A stretch of 64,000 nucleotides of DNA from Mycolicibacterium aichiense. Lineage in GTDB: Bacteria; Actinomycetota; Actinomycetes; Mycobacteriales; Mycobacteriaceae. The DNA lies in contig NZ_AP022561.1 of NCBI RefSeq assembly GCF_010726245.1, positions 496,001 to 560,000 on the forward strand. The letters run 5' to 3'. Under the pieces are notes generated by a model. That model had not been told where the DNA came from and did no database searches. It was given only the letters and a program-made list of their open reading frames with translations. Numbering within the stretch: the stretch's first letter is position 1; each line of letters starts with the position of its first letter. Positions 29,935-38,348 of the stretch are shown piece by piece. A program made the translations under genes and the position numbers.

Positions 29935-31173
29935 CTATACCCCGATCAGCTGCACACCGGCCCACAACGTCAGCACCGCCACCAGCAGGCAGGCCGGAAC
30001 CGTGGCCAGACCCAGCCAGGTGAACTCCCGCACGCTGGTCGGCTCGCCCTGCTGGTGCAACACCCTGCGCCACAACAGATTGGCCAGCGACCCGGCGTAG
30101 GTCAGGTTGGGCCCGATGTTCACGCCGATCAGTACGGCGAGCACCGCGGCCGGACCGCTGCCTGCGACCAGTGGGAGCAGCACAAGTACCGCGGGCAGGT
30201 TGTTCACGACATTGGACAGCAGTGCCGCCACCGTCGCGATCCCGAGCAGCGCCAATAGGCTGCCGCCCGAGGGCAGCAGGTCCGCGGCAGCGGTGTCGAG
30301 ACCGTTGACCATGACGGCTTTGACGACAACCGCCAGCGCCAGCACGAACAGCAGGAATGGCACGTTCAGCGAGTGCACGATCCCGCCGATCGTGCTGCGC
30401 CCCTGCGCCAGTGAGCGCACACCGAGTATCACCGCGCCCGCCAGTGCCGCCCAGGCCGGCGACAGGCCGGCGAACGAGGTCACCGCGAACCCGACCAGCG
30501 TCAGGGCCAGCACCACGAGGACGAACACCGGCCGGTCCGGCTGCGGGGGTGGGCTTTCGGGCGGCACGTCGGTCAGATCGCGCCGAAACGCCAGCCGCAG
30601 CACCAGGTATTCGACGGCGATCGCCGCGAGCCACGGCGCGGTCATCAGCGCGCTGAACCGGGTGAACGTCAGACCGGCGGCGCTGAACGCCAGCAGGTTG
30701 GTCAGGTTGGACACCGGCAGTAACAAGGATGCCGAATTGGACAGGTGCGCAGTCGCATACAGGTGTGGGCGCGGCGGCACTTTCAGCGTGCGCGCGGTGG
30801 CCAGCACCACCGGGGTCAGCAGCACGACGGTGGCGTCCAGGCTCAGCACCGCGGTGGTGGCCGCCGCGATCAGGAACACCTGACCCAGCAGTCGCCGCGG
30901 TTTCCCGGCGGTGCCACGTGCCATCCAGGTGCCCGCCGCCTGGAACAGCCCCTCGTCGTCGCACAACTTGGCCAGCACCAGTATCGCGGCCAGGAAGGCG
31001 ACCACCGGAAGCATCCGGCCCGCCTCGTCGGCCGCATCGTGGGTCGACACCGCACCGATCGCGATGACCAGCGCGGCGGCAGGAACGGCCGCCCAGGCCT
31101 CCGACCAGCCCATCGGCCGGGCGATGGCGAAGACGAGGACGACCACCAGGGCCAGCAGGGCGACGATCAGCAC
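29935..31173 (-). CDS. arsB2: ArsB/NhaD-type membrane permease
   Basis: 412 residues from a GTG (complement of 31171-31173), the same length class as M. tuberculosis ArsB2. About eleven transmembrane helices can be counted. Family motifs include LSLDATVVLLTPVVLAT, NSASLLLPVSNLTNLLA and SNVVNNLPAVLVL, typical of the ion-transporter superfamily. No arsR or arsC is nearby, so arsenite export is not established; an anion or Na+/H+ antiport role is equally possible. It overlaps nothing but lies seven bases after the MBL gene. Confidence 0.85.
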   Translation of the reverse strand: MLIVALLALVVVLVFAIARPMGWSEAWAAVPAAALVIAIGAVSTHDAADEAGRMLPVVAFLAAILVLAKLCDDEGLFQAAGTWMARGTAGKPRRLLGQVFLIAAATTAVLSLDATVVLLTPVVLATARTLKVPPRPHLYATAHLSNSASLLLPVSNLTNLLAFSAAGLTFTRFSALMTAPWLAAIAVEYLVLRLAFRRDLTDVPPESPPPQPDRPVFVLVVLALTLVGFAVTSFAGLSPAWAALAGAVILGVRSLAQGRSTIGGIVHSLNVPFLLFVLALAVVVKAVMVNGLDTAAADLLPSGGSLLALLGIATVAALLSNVVNNLPAVLVLLPLVAGSGPAAVLAVLIGVNIGPNLTYAGSLANLLWRRVLHQQGEPTSVREFTWLGLATVPACLLVAVLTLWAGVQLIGV

Positions 31174-31180
31174 GGCGCGA

Positions 31181-32101
31181 TCAGGCCCACGGGTCTTCGC
31201 GTTGCCACACCGTCGGCAGATGCAGCGCGACGCCGTCACGCTCGGCCAGGCCCGACAGCACCCGCATGGTGACGTCCAGATCGTCACCGGCATACGGCAA
31301 CGCGACCAGTTGCTCGGTGAGCGGGCGGAAGAAGTCGTCCCAGTGGATCAGCACGGCGCGCTGCGCCCCGACCGCCCTGACCGTCTGCTCCCAGTACTGC
31401 TCGATGTAGGCCCGGGGTTGAACACCGAGCTGGCCGACACCCAGATAGACGATGTCGGCGCGCCGGCCGTCGAGGGCGCCGGGCAGGAAGCCTGCGCTGC
31501 CTTGGATGAGCAGCCGCCGATCGCTGGGTGCGTGGTGGATCAGGGTCGACCACGCCTCGCCGCAGCGGAACGCCGATGCCTTCACCGGCGGCACGACCGG
31601 TGCGGTGATCGTGCCGGGGAAGCGGTCCGGCGGGCAGTGGTGCGACTCGATGAGTGTCACCGCGAACGGGCCGAGTGTCAGCTCTTCGCCCGAAGCCGCG
31701 ATGACAATCTGATCATCCGAAAGACGGTATCCCCGAGCAATATTCGCCGCCGACTCGCCGCCGATCAGCCGGGCGCCGGTACGGGCCGCGACGACGGCGG
31801 AGTCCATGGCGTGATCGTAGTGGGTGTGCACCGGCAGCACCGCGGCCAGCCGGTTGATGTTGGCGCGGGTCAGGCAGTAGTCGATCCGCGATGCCGACGG
31901 CGTCAACCGCCGCAGCCCGACATCCAGCATCGGCGGGCGGGAGAAGAAGCCGTCGGTCAGCAGCGCCGAGGTGCCATCGTCGACCAGCAGCGTCGACACC
32001 CCCAGCCAGGTGACCGACAGCGCGGCGTCCCGGTGGGCCTCGGGGACGTCGAAGCGGTCGCGGTACCGGCCGATATCGGGCCTGCCGAGTTTGAGCCGCA
32101 T
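31181..32101 (-). CDS. MBL-fold metallohydrolase
   Basis: 306 residues from ATG (complement of 32099-32101), overlapping the pxpA stop by one base. The metal-binding HxHxDH motif is visible as HTHYDHAMDS near residue 95, and a further His in SHHCPPDRFPG. Most like the UlaG/YtnP-type hydrolases. It corresponds to Rv3577 in M. tuberculosis by position. The substrate is unknown; its linkage to pxpA may point to a lactam or cyclic amide, which is inference. Confidence 0.82.
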   Translation of the reverse strand: MRLKLGRPDIGRYRDRFDVPEAHRDAALSVTWLGVSTLLVDDGTSALLTDGFFSRPPMLDVGLRRLTPSASRIDYCLTRANINRLAAVLPVHTHYDHAMDSAVVAARTGARLIGGESAANIARGYRLSDDQIVIAASGEELTLGPFAVTLIESHHCPPDRFPGTITAPVVPPVKASAFRCGEAWSTLIHHAPSDRRLLIQGSAGFLPGALDGRRADIVYLGVGQLGVQPRAYIEQYWEQTVRAVGAQRAVLIHWDDFFRPLTEQLVALPYAGDDLDVTMRVLSGLAERDGVALHLPTVWQREDPWA

Positions 32102-32859
32102 CAGGTGAACGCCGCCACGTCGATTCCGTCGCGCAGCAGGCGATCGCGGACCGCGGTCGCGATCTGCACAGCACCCGGCGAATCGCCGTGCACGCAAATC
32201 GATTCCACTCGTATATCGATCGTCGATCCGTCGACGGCAGATACCTGGCCGCTGTGCACCATCCGCGAAACCCGATCGGCGATCCGCTCCGGATCGTGCA
32301 GCACCGCGCCGTGCTCCCGGCGGGAAACCAGCGCGCCGTCTGGGCGGTACGCACGGTCGGCGAACGCCTCGGCGACGGTGCGTAAGCCGAGTCGTTCGGC
32401 TTCTTCGAAGAACACCGAACCGGCCAGGCTCAGCACCGGCAGACCGGGGTCGACGGCATGCACCGCCTCGGCGACCGCCCGGGCCTGCTCGCGATGAGTG
32501 ATGATCGTGTTGTACAGCGCGCCATGGGGTTTGACGTATCCGACGTCCGTTCCCGCGGAGCGGGCGAGTGCCTGTAAGGCGCCGATCTGGTAGATCACCT
32601 CGGCGGTGAGTTCGGCCGGTTCGACGTCGATGAAGCGGCGACCGAACCCGGCGAGGTCGAGATAGCTCACCTGGGCGCCGATCCGCACCCCGCGCTCGGC
32701 GGCGGCGCGGCTGGTGCGGGCCAGCCCGGCCGGGTTCCCTGCATGGAACCCGCACGCCACGTTGGCACTTGTGACGACGTCGAGCATGGCGGCGTCGTCG
32801 CCGAGTTCCCACACCCCGAAGCCTTCGCCGAGGTCTGCGTTCAGGTCGACCGACGTCAC
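32101..32859 (-). CDS. pxpA: 5-oxoprolinase subunit A (LamB/YcsF family)
   Basis: 252 residues from ATG (complement of 32857-32859). The N terminus SVDLNADLGEGFGVWELGDD and the motifs ACGFHAGNP, YVKPHGALYN and CVHGDSPGAV are diagnostic of the family. PxpA works with PxpB and PxpC to open 5-oxoproline to glutamate. Neither partner is in the window, so it either acts with distant partners or has another use here. First gene of the pxpA-MBL-permease run. Confidence 0.9.
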   Translation of the reverse strand: MTSVDLNADLGEGFGVWELGDDAAMLDVVTSANVACGFHAGNPAGLARTSRAAAERGVRIGAQVSYLDLAGFGRRFIDVEPAELTAEVIYQIGALQALARSAGTDVGYVKPHGALYNTIITHREQARAVAEAVHAVDPGLPVLSLAGSVFFEEAERLGLRTVAEAFADRAYRPDGALVSRREHGAVLHDPERIADRVSRMVHSGQVSAVDGSTIDIRVESICVHGDSPGAVQIATAVRDRLLRDGIDVAAFT

Positions 32860-32888
32860 GGGACCAGCCTAACCAGCCGCCAGGTGGA

Positions 32889-33755
32889 TCAAGCCGCGGC
32901 GGGATCCACCTGGCGTCGGCTGACGGCCCAACACACCAGATAGATCACGAACGAGATCGTCGTGACGAACACCGACACCGGAACTCCGGGCGCCAGCGAC
33001 AGCACGATGCCGACCACCGCGGACAGTTCGGCGAAGATCACCGATGCCGCGATCACCGCGGCCGGCGAGCTGAACACCCGGGCCGCGGCGGCTGCCGGCG
33101 TGATGAGCAATGACATCACCAGCAGCGCTCCGACGATCTGCACCCCTTGGGCGGCGACCACACCGACCAGCGCGGCGAACACGATGCCCAGCATGCGCAC
33201 CGGAACGCCGCGTGCCGCAGCCACTTCGGGGTCGGCGGTGGCGAACAGCAGCGGCCGGTAACTGAAGGCCAGCACGCCGACCACCAACACGGTCACCGCG
33301 ATCAGCAGCGTCAGTCCCGAGTAGCCGACGCCGACGATCTGCCCGGTCAGCAGCGCGAAGCTGGTGCCAGCCCGGCCCGGATACAGGTGGATGAACAGCA
33401 CGGCCAGGCCGAGCCCGAAGGCCAGCACCACGCCGATCGCCGAATCACGCTCGCGGGCCCGCTGTCCGAGGATGCCGAACAGCACCGCGGCCAGTGCGCT
33501 GCCCACCAGCGCCCCCAACCCGACGTTGAACCCGACCAGCAATGCGAAGGCCGCGCCGGTCAGCGACAGCTCGCTGGACCCGTGCACGGCGAACGACATC
33601 TGGCGCATCACGATGAACGGCCCGATCAGCCCGGCCACCAACGCCAGCAGCGCGGCGGCGATCAGGGCCTGCTGGACGAAGCCGCGGCCCAGCAGGTCGG
33701 CGGTGATGTCGAAGGCGAACAAATGATCCAGCACGTCTGCCAAGCGGTCATTCAT
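32889..33755 (-). CDS. znuB: Zinc/manganese ABC transporter permease
   Basis: 288 residues from ATG (complement of 33753-33755), overlapping the ATPase gene by eight bases. Eight or nine hydrophobic helices are visible. The segment MRQMSFAVHGSSELSLTGAA and the later GVQIVGALLVMSLLITPAAAA are typical of the ABC-3 (ZnuB/MntB) family. Last gene of the znuA-znuC-znuB operon under the Zur-type box. Confidence 0.9.
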   Translation of the reverse strand: MNDRLADVLDHLFAFDITADLLGRGFVQQALIAAALLALVAGLIGPFIVMRQMSFAVHGSSELSLTGAAFALLVGFNVGLGALVGSALAAVLFGILGQRARERDSAIGVVLAFGLGLAVLFIHLYPGRAGTSFALLTGQIVGVGYSGLTLLIAVTVLVVGVLAFSYRPLLFATADPEVAAARGVPVRMLGIVFAALVGVVAAQGVQIVGALLVMSLLITPAAAAARVFSSPAAVIAASVIFAELSAVVGIVLSLAPGVPVSVFVTTISFVIYLVCWAVSRRQVDPAAA

Positions 33756-34560
33756 GGGTGTGCCCATGGGTGTGGCCGGAGTGATCGAGGTGTTCGCCGA
33801 CCACGACGTAGCGGTCGCCGACCTGCACGACCTGGATATCGGCCTGGTAGAGCTCCGAGAGAGTCTCCGAGGTCATCACCTCGGCCACGGTGCCGATCCG
33901 GAACCGGCCGTTGACCAGATAGAGCACCCGGTCGACATAGGGGACCACCGGGTTGATCTCGTGCGTCACGAACATCACTGCGGTACCGGACCTGCGACGC
34001 CGGTCGATGAGCTGGGCGACCAGCCGGGCGCTGGCCGGATCCAGGTTGAGCAGGGGCTCGTCGCACAACAGCAGCACCGGATCACTGGCCAGTGCCTGCG
34101 CGATGCGCACCCGCTGCAGCTCGCCGCCCGACATCACCCCGACCGGAACCTTGGCCAACTTGAGCGCCTGGACCTCTGTCAAGGCCCGCTCGACGACGGA
34201 GTTCCGGTGCTGGCGCTCCTTTGGTGACAGCGGCCCGATGCCCCAGTGGTGGCCGTCCACCCCGAGGCGGACTAGGTCGCGGCCGCGCAGGCTCAGGCCC
34301 CGGTCGACCGAGCGGTGCTGAGGCACGTATCCGATCCGCTCGCTGCCCGCCTCGATCGGCCCGCCCTCGATGGTGGCCGTGCCCGCGCTGAGCTCCAGCT
34401 GGCCCAGGAGCACCTTGAACAGTGACGTCTTCCCGGTGCCGTTGGGGCCGAGGATGGCGATGAACTCACCGGGGGCCACCTTCAGATCGAGGTGGTCCCA
34501 GAGCACCCGGTCCCCGAAAGCCAGCCGAGCACCGGACAAGCAGACGACCTCGGTACTCAC
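33748..34560 (-). CDS. znuC: Zinc/manganese ABC transporter ATPase with His-rich tail
   Basis: 270 residues from GTG (complement of 34558-34560). Walker A GPNGTGKTS is near residue 38, the signature MSGGELQRVRIAQAL near 143, Walker B LLLCDEPLLNLD near 165, and the H-loop is VTHEINPVV. The protein ends in HSGHTHGHTHE, five His residues that look like a metal-sensing or metal-buffering tail on the cytoplasmic side. The linkage to znuA and znuB fixes the assignment to zinc uptake. Confidence 0.92.
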   Translation of the reverse strand: MSTEVVCLSGARLAFGDRVLWDHLDLKVAPGEFIAILGPNGTGKTSLFKVLLGQLELSAGTATIEGGPIEAGSERIGYVPQHRSVDRGLSLRGRDLVRLGVDGHHWGIGPLSPKERQHRNSVVERALTEVQALKLAKVPVGVMSGGELQRVRIAQALASDPVLLLCDEPLLNLDPASARLVAQLIDRRRRSGTAVMFVTHEINPVVPYVDRVLYLVNGRFRIGTVAEVMTSETLSELYQADIQVVQVGDRYVVVGEHLDHSGHTHGHTHE

Positions 34561-34569
34561 AAGCAGTGA

Positions 34570-35490
34570 TTATCGGTTCTGCTGCAACGCGGTGGTCAAC
34601 CGGTCGGCGGTATCGCGCTGCCAGGTCAGGTAGTCCTTGCCGTCGGGCAGCGTCTCGGTGACGCTGACGACGGGCACACCAGCGCTCTGAGCGGCCGCCT
34701 GGACCTGCTTGGTGACCTCGGTGATGGTCTGTTCGTTGAACACCACGGCGGCGATCTGGCGGGACTTGATGAGGTCCAGCATGGCCGCGACGTCGACCGG
34801 GGCGGGGTCGGTGTCTTGCTCGACGGCGCTGGCGAATCCGGCCGGGGTCTTGTCCGTCAGACCGGCGGCCACCAGGAGATAGTGCGCAACGGGTTCGGTT
34901 GCCACCACCGCGGCGCCCGGGTGAGTGGTGCGGATGGCGTTCTCGGTCTGCGCGATCGCATCGGCCTTGCGGTTGAAGGTCTCGGCGTTGGACTTGTAGT
35001 CCGCGGCGTGCTGCGGGTCGTCCTGGGCGAGTTTGTCGGCGATCGAGCTGGCCACCGCCCGCGCGGTGGCCAGGTCGTAGAAGACGTGCTCGTTGGCCGG
35101 CTGGGATTCGCCCGGGGGCGGCTTCAGCAGCGAGTACGCGTTGACCGACGCCACGCCCTTGTGACCGGCCAGGACGTCGTCGACCCAGTGGTCGTAGCCG
35201 CCGCCGTTGTAGACCACCAGCGACGCGTCCGCGATGTCGGCTGCATTCGAGGGGCTGGCCTCGAACGAGTGCGGGTCGGCGGAGGCGCTGGTGATGATCG
35301 AGGTGACCTTGGCGTGGTCGCCTGCGACCGCCTGCGCGACGCTGCCCCAGACGTCGGTGGACGCCACCACGGTGGGTGTCTGTGCGGCCGGGGCGCCGCC
35401 CGGGGACTTGTCGCCGCCACATGCGGTGAGACCGGCCGCCAGCGCCAACGCCGACAAACCCATGACCGCGCGGATCGCAGTACTGCGCAC
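34570..35490 (-). CDS. znuA: Zinc ABC transporter substrate-binding lipoprotein
   Basis: 306 residues from the GTG at complement 35488-35490, preferred over the GTG six bases earlier because AGGAG lies five bases upstream. The signal peptide ends in the lipobox LTAC. Cluster 9 binding-protein features are visible: the first His in DPHSFEASPSNAADIADA, a GYDHWVDD segment, EHVFYDLATARAV and VFNEQTITEVTKQV. Metal type follows from the Zur-like box and family. Confidence 0.92.
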   Translation of the reverse strand: MRSTAIRAVMGLSALALAAGLTACGGDKSPGGAPAAQTPTVVASTDVWGSVAQAVAGDHAKVTSIITSASADPHSFEASPSNAADIADASLVVYNGGGYDHWVDDVLAGHKGVASVNAYSLLKPPPGESQPANEHVFYDLATARAVASSIADKLAQDDPQHAADYKSNAETFNRKADAIAQTENAIRTTHPGAAVVATEPVAHYLLVAAGLTDKTPAGFASAVEQDTDPAPVDVAAMLDLIKSRQIAAVVFNEQTITEVTKQVQAAAQSAGVPVVSVTETLPDGKDYLTWQRDTADRLTTALQQNR

Positions 35491-35511
35491 GAGCACTCCT
35501 CTGACTGAGTC

Positions 35512-35540
35512 AACCTAATACAAATGAAAACCGTTTCCAA
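35512..35540 (-). promoter_or_regulatory. Probable znuA promoter
   Basis: On the minus strand TTGGAA (35535-35540) and TAGGTT (35512-35517) are separated by 17 bases, predicting a start of transcription near 35505 and a leader of about 15 bases with AGAGGAG. The Zur-type box covers the -35 and part of the spacer, as expected for repression. Confidence 0.5.
35525..35539. promoter_or_regulatory. Zur-type operator
   Basis: TGAAAACCGTTTCCA matches the mycobacterial Zur consensus TGAAAATNATTTTCA at 11 of 14 informative positions. It lies 35 bases before the znuA start and 59 bases before the divergent LacI-type gene. Zur represses zinc uptake genes when zinc is sufficient. Confidence 0.6.
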
Positions 35541-35597
35541 TAACCATAGGGCATCGGTACCGCTCGTGCGCAACTCGATGCGCTAGCCTCACGGAGC

Positions 35598-36698
35598 ATG
35601 TCCCGAAGTCCCGCGCCGCGGCGGCGGGCAACCCTGGCCTCATTGGCCGCTGAACTCAAGGTTTCGCGGACCACGATCTCGAATGCGTACAACCGGCCCG
35701 ATCAGTTGTCGGCCGATCTGCGGGAACGGGTACTGGCCACCGCGAAGCGGCTGGGATACGCCGGCCCGGACCCGGTGGCCCGGTCGCTGCGCACCCGAAA
35801 AGCCGGCGCGGTCGGTCTGGTGATCGCCGAGCCGTTGACCTACGCATTCAGTGATCCCGCCGCATTGAATTTCGTTGCCGGACTCGCCGAATCGTGCGAA
35901 GAGGCCGGGCAGGGCCTGCTGCTGGTCGCGGTCGGACCGGATCGCAGCGTTTCGGACGGCACGAATTCCGTTCTGGCAGCAGGGGTCGACGGATTCGTCG
36001 TCTATGCCGCGGCAGACGACGACCCCTACCTGCAGACCGTGCTGCAGCGCCACGTGCCGATCGTGGTCGTCGACCAGCCCGCGAATGTCCCGGGCGCATC
36101 CCGGGTCTGCATCGACGACCGGGCTGCCATGCGTGAGCTGGCCGACTATGTCGTAGGCCTCGGGCATCGCGAAATCGGTTTGCTGACCATGCGATTGGGC
36201 AACGAGCGGCGCATCGGCGACCAGGCGGCGGGCGTCGTGAGTGCAGATCGCCTGAGGGACTCGCGCTTTCACGTCCAGACCGAGCGGATCGGCGGGGTGT
36301 GCGATGCGATGGCCGGTGCCGGACTCGAGCCGGCCACCCTGACCATCGTGGAGAGCTGCGAGCACCGGCCGGCGTCCGGGGCGGCGGCCGCCGAACTGGC
36401 GCTACAGACGAACCCGCGGATCACCGCGTTGATGTGCACCGCCGACGTACTGGCCATCTCGGCGATGGATTATCTACGCGCCAAAGGGATTTACGTTCCC
36501 GGCCAGATGACGGTCACCGGATTCGACGGCATCCCCGAGGCCTTGAGCCGGGGGCTGACCACGGTGTCGCAGCCCAGCCTGGAGAAGGGCAAGCGGGCCG
36601 GTCGGCTGCTACACAACCCCCCTCGCGACGGCTTGCCGGTGATCGATGTGCTGCCCACCGAAGTGGTGCGGGGGCGAACGGCGGGCCCGCCGGTCTAA
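35598..36698 (+). CDS. LacI-family transcriptional regulator
   Basis: 366 residues from ATG 35598. The N-terminal helix-turn-helix reads TLASLAAELKVSRTTISNAYN, followed by the hinge region (LGYAGPDPVARSLRTRKAG) and a periplasmic-binding-protein-like effector domain (about 70-350, with GFDGIPEALSRGLTTVSQP). It corresponds to M. tuberculosis Rv3575c by position. The ligand is unknown; no sugar genes adjoin except otsB. Its stop overlaps the otsB stop by four bases. Confidence 0.9.
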   Translation: MSRSPAPRRRATLASLAAELKVSRTTISNAYNRPDQLSADLRERVLATAKRLGYAGPDPVARSLRTRKAGAVGLVIAEPLTYAFSDPAALNFVAGLAESCEEAGQGLLLVAVGPDRSVSDGTNSVLAAGVDGFVVYAAADDDPYLQTVLQRHVPIVVVDQPANVPGASRVCIDDRAAMRELADYVVGLGHREIGLLTMRLGNERRIGDQAAGVVSADRLRDSRFHVQTERIGGVCDAMAGAGLEPATLTIVESCEHRPASGAAAAELALQTNPRITALMCTADVLAISAMDYLRAKGIYVPGQMTVTGFDGIPEALSRGLTTVSQPSLEKGKRAGRLLHNPPRDGLPVIDVLPTEVVRGRTAGPPV

Positions 36699-37468
36699 CC
36701 CCGCCGGGCGCGAACCAGATACTCCAGTGCGGTCGCGACGTCGTCGGGGGAGTCGACGCGGTAGCGGGCCAGGGTCTGGCCCGGACCGACCTTCACCCCG
36801 ACGTCGCCGTCGGTGAGCCGCTGGAACCCTTTCTCGTCGGTGACGTCGTCGCCGAAGAACACCACCGCAGTCGCGTCGAGCTGTTCGCGCAGCTGCTCGA
36901 GCGCGGCACCCTTGTCGGTGTCGATGACGGCGAACTCGCGAACTGCTTTGCCTTCGGTGATGTGAATATCCCAGTCCCGCACCGCGTTCAGCGCATCGTC
37001 GAGCGCCTCCTGGGCGTCCTCGGGGACCGCGTTGCGCACGTGGAATGCCACGCTCACCGGCTTGGTCTCGATGGTCGCGCCCGGGTAGCGCTGCGCCACG
37101 GCAGCCATCGTCTGCTCGAGCTCGGCCAGCCGCGCCCTCGCGGCGTCATCGATCGCGTCGAGGAAATCGGCATCGAACTCCGCGCCGTGGCTGCCCACCA
37201 AATGCACCTCAGCGGGCGCGCCGGACAGTACTTTCAGGTCGCGAAGCGCACGTCCGGAGATCAGCGCCGCACTGGTGGACTGCAATCTCGCCAGTGCGGC
37301 AAGTGCGTCGGCCGCGGCAGGCAGGGGGCGGGCGTCGGCCGGGTTGGACACGATCGGCGCGACGGTGCCGTCGAAGTCGGATGCCACCAACAACTGTGGG
37401 ACCCGCGCGACCTCGCTCAGCGCGCGATGCAGATCCTCTCCGGAGACGGGCACAGGGTCCTCGGGCAC
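36695..37468 (-). CDS. otsB: Trehalose-6-phosphate phosphatase
   Basis: Releases trehalose from trehalose 6-phosphate. 257 residues from GTG (complement of 37466-37468), a HAD phosphatase. Motif I is DFDGTVAPI near residue 31, with GSHGAEFD and the late FFGDDVTDEKGF holding the metal Asp residues. This is the short, single-domain type without the N-terminal extension of OtsB1. No otsA is in the window. It is six bases after the kstR stop on the same strand. Confidence 0.9.
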   Translation of the reverse strand: MPEDPVPVSGEDLHRALSEVARVPQLLVASDFDGTVAPIVSNPADARPLPAAADALAALARLQSTSAALISGRALRDLKVLSGAPAEVHLVGSHGAEFDADFLDAIDDAARARLAELEQTMAAVAQRYPGATIETKPVSVAFHVRNAVPEDAQEALDDALNAVRDWDIHITEGKAVREFAVIDTDKGAALEQLREQLDATAVVFFGDDVTDEKGFQRLTDGDVGVKVGPGQTLARYRVDSPDDVATALEYLVRARRG

Positions 37469-37474
37469 GGGTTC

Positions 37475-38140
37475 CTAGGACTCGCCGTCGTCGCCGATCA
37501 GCAGCCGCACCGCGAGATCGAGACGTTTGCTGACGTCGGTCGCCGAGGCTCGGCGGGTCAGCCAGGCCAGCAGGTTGGACAGCCACACATCGGAGATCAC
37601 GCGGGCGATGTGGTACTGGTCTTCGGTCGGTTCGCCGTCGCTCATGGCTCGGGCGAACATGCTGTCGATGATCTTCTCGACGTGATCAACTTCACCTGCG
37701 GCGGAGGCGTCGGCGAACACGTATGCCCGCGTCATCGCCTCCGTGAGAAGCGGGTTGCGCTGCATGGCCCGGTTCAGCTTGCTCACCATGAAGTTGAGCC
37801 GCTGGAACGGTGAGCCGCCGGCCACCGCGGTCCGGTCGGTCTTGGCGTCGATGCGCTCGAACTCGCGGGCCAGCGCCGACACCAGCAGGTGCACCTTCGA
37901 CGGGAAGTAGCGGTAGAGCGTGCCGACCGCCACGTCGGCACGGTCGGCCACCGCGCGCATCTGCACGGCCTCGTATCCGCCCTTCGAGGCGATCGCCATG
38001 GTTGCGTCGAGGATGCGCTTGCGGCGTTCGCGCTGAGCCTCGGATCCGAGCTCTGATTCGGCGAGGACCGACACCGGTAGCACCTCACGTGGCTGCGAAC
38101 CCGCACCGCCGGCCGTCGATTTCTGCGCTGGCGATGACAT
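37475..38140 (-). CDS. kstR: TetR-family repressor KstR of the cholesterol regulon
   Basis: 221 residues from ATG (complement of 38138-38140). The helix-turn-helix (ATMAIASKGGYEAVQMRAVA ... VGTLYRYFPSK) and the rest of the protein match mycobacterial KstR closely (LAESELGSEAQRERR near the start of the conserved part). KstR represses the upper cholesterol genes and is released by steroid-side-chain CoA esters. The divergent fadE34 and a perfect KstR box lie in the 208-base gap, so it probably controls itself as well. Confidence 0.95.
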   Translation of the reverse strand: MSSPAQKSTAGGAGSQPREVLPVSVLAESELGSEAQRERRKRILDATMAIASKGGYEAVQMRAVADRADVAVGTLYRYFPSKVHLLVSALAREFERIDAKTDRTAVAGGSPFQRLNFMVSKLNRAMQRNPLLTEAMTRAYVFADASAAGEVDHVEKIIDSMFARAMSDGEPTEDQYHIARVISDVWLSNLLAWLTRRASATDVSKRLDLAVRLLIGDDGES

Positions 38141-38281
38141 GGGTTGGCTAGCTCCTTCCAAGGCTGTTCCGGGAGAAACGATACGCATCGCTACACTGCT
38201 TCGCGCACTTCTGTTTCCCCCAGGACGGCCGCGTGTCCTGCTGCGATGCCGGTCGACTTGACTGTTGATCGCTGGCACTAT

Positions 38282-38295
38282 TAGAACACGTTCTA
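38282..38295. promoter_or_regulatory. KstR operator (kstR/fadE34)
   Basis: TAGAACACGTTCTA matches the KstR consensus TnnAACnnGTTnnA at all fixed positions, with perfect TAGAAC/GTTCTA arms. It lies 53 bases before fadE34 and 142 bases before kstR. Confidence 0.88.
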
Positions 38296-38348
38296 GTGGG
38301 CCGAGAAGTTTTTCAGCGCCCGTTCTTTGTGACCTTTAGGAGCCGCGG

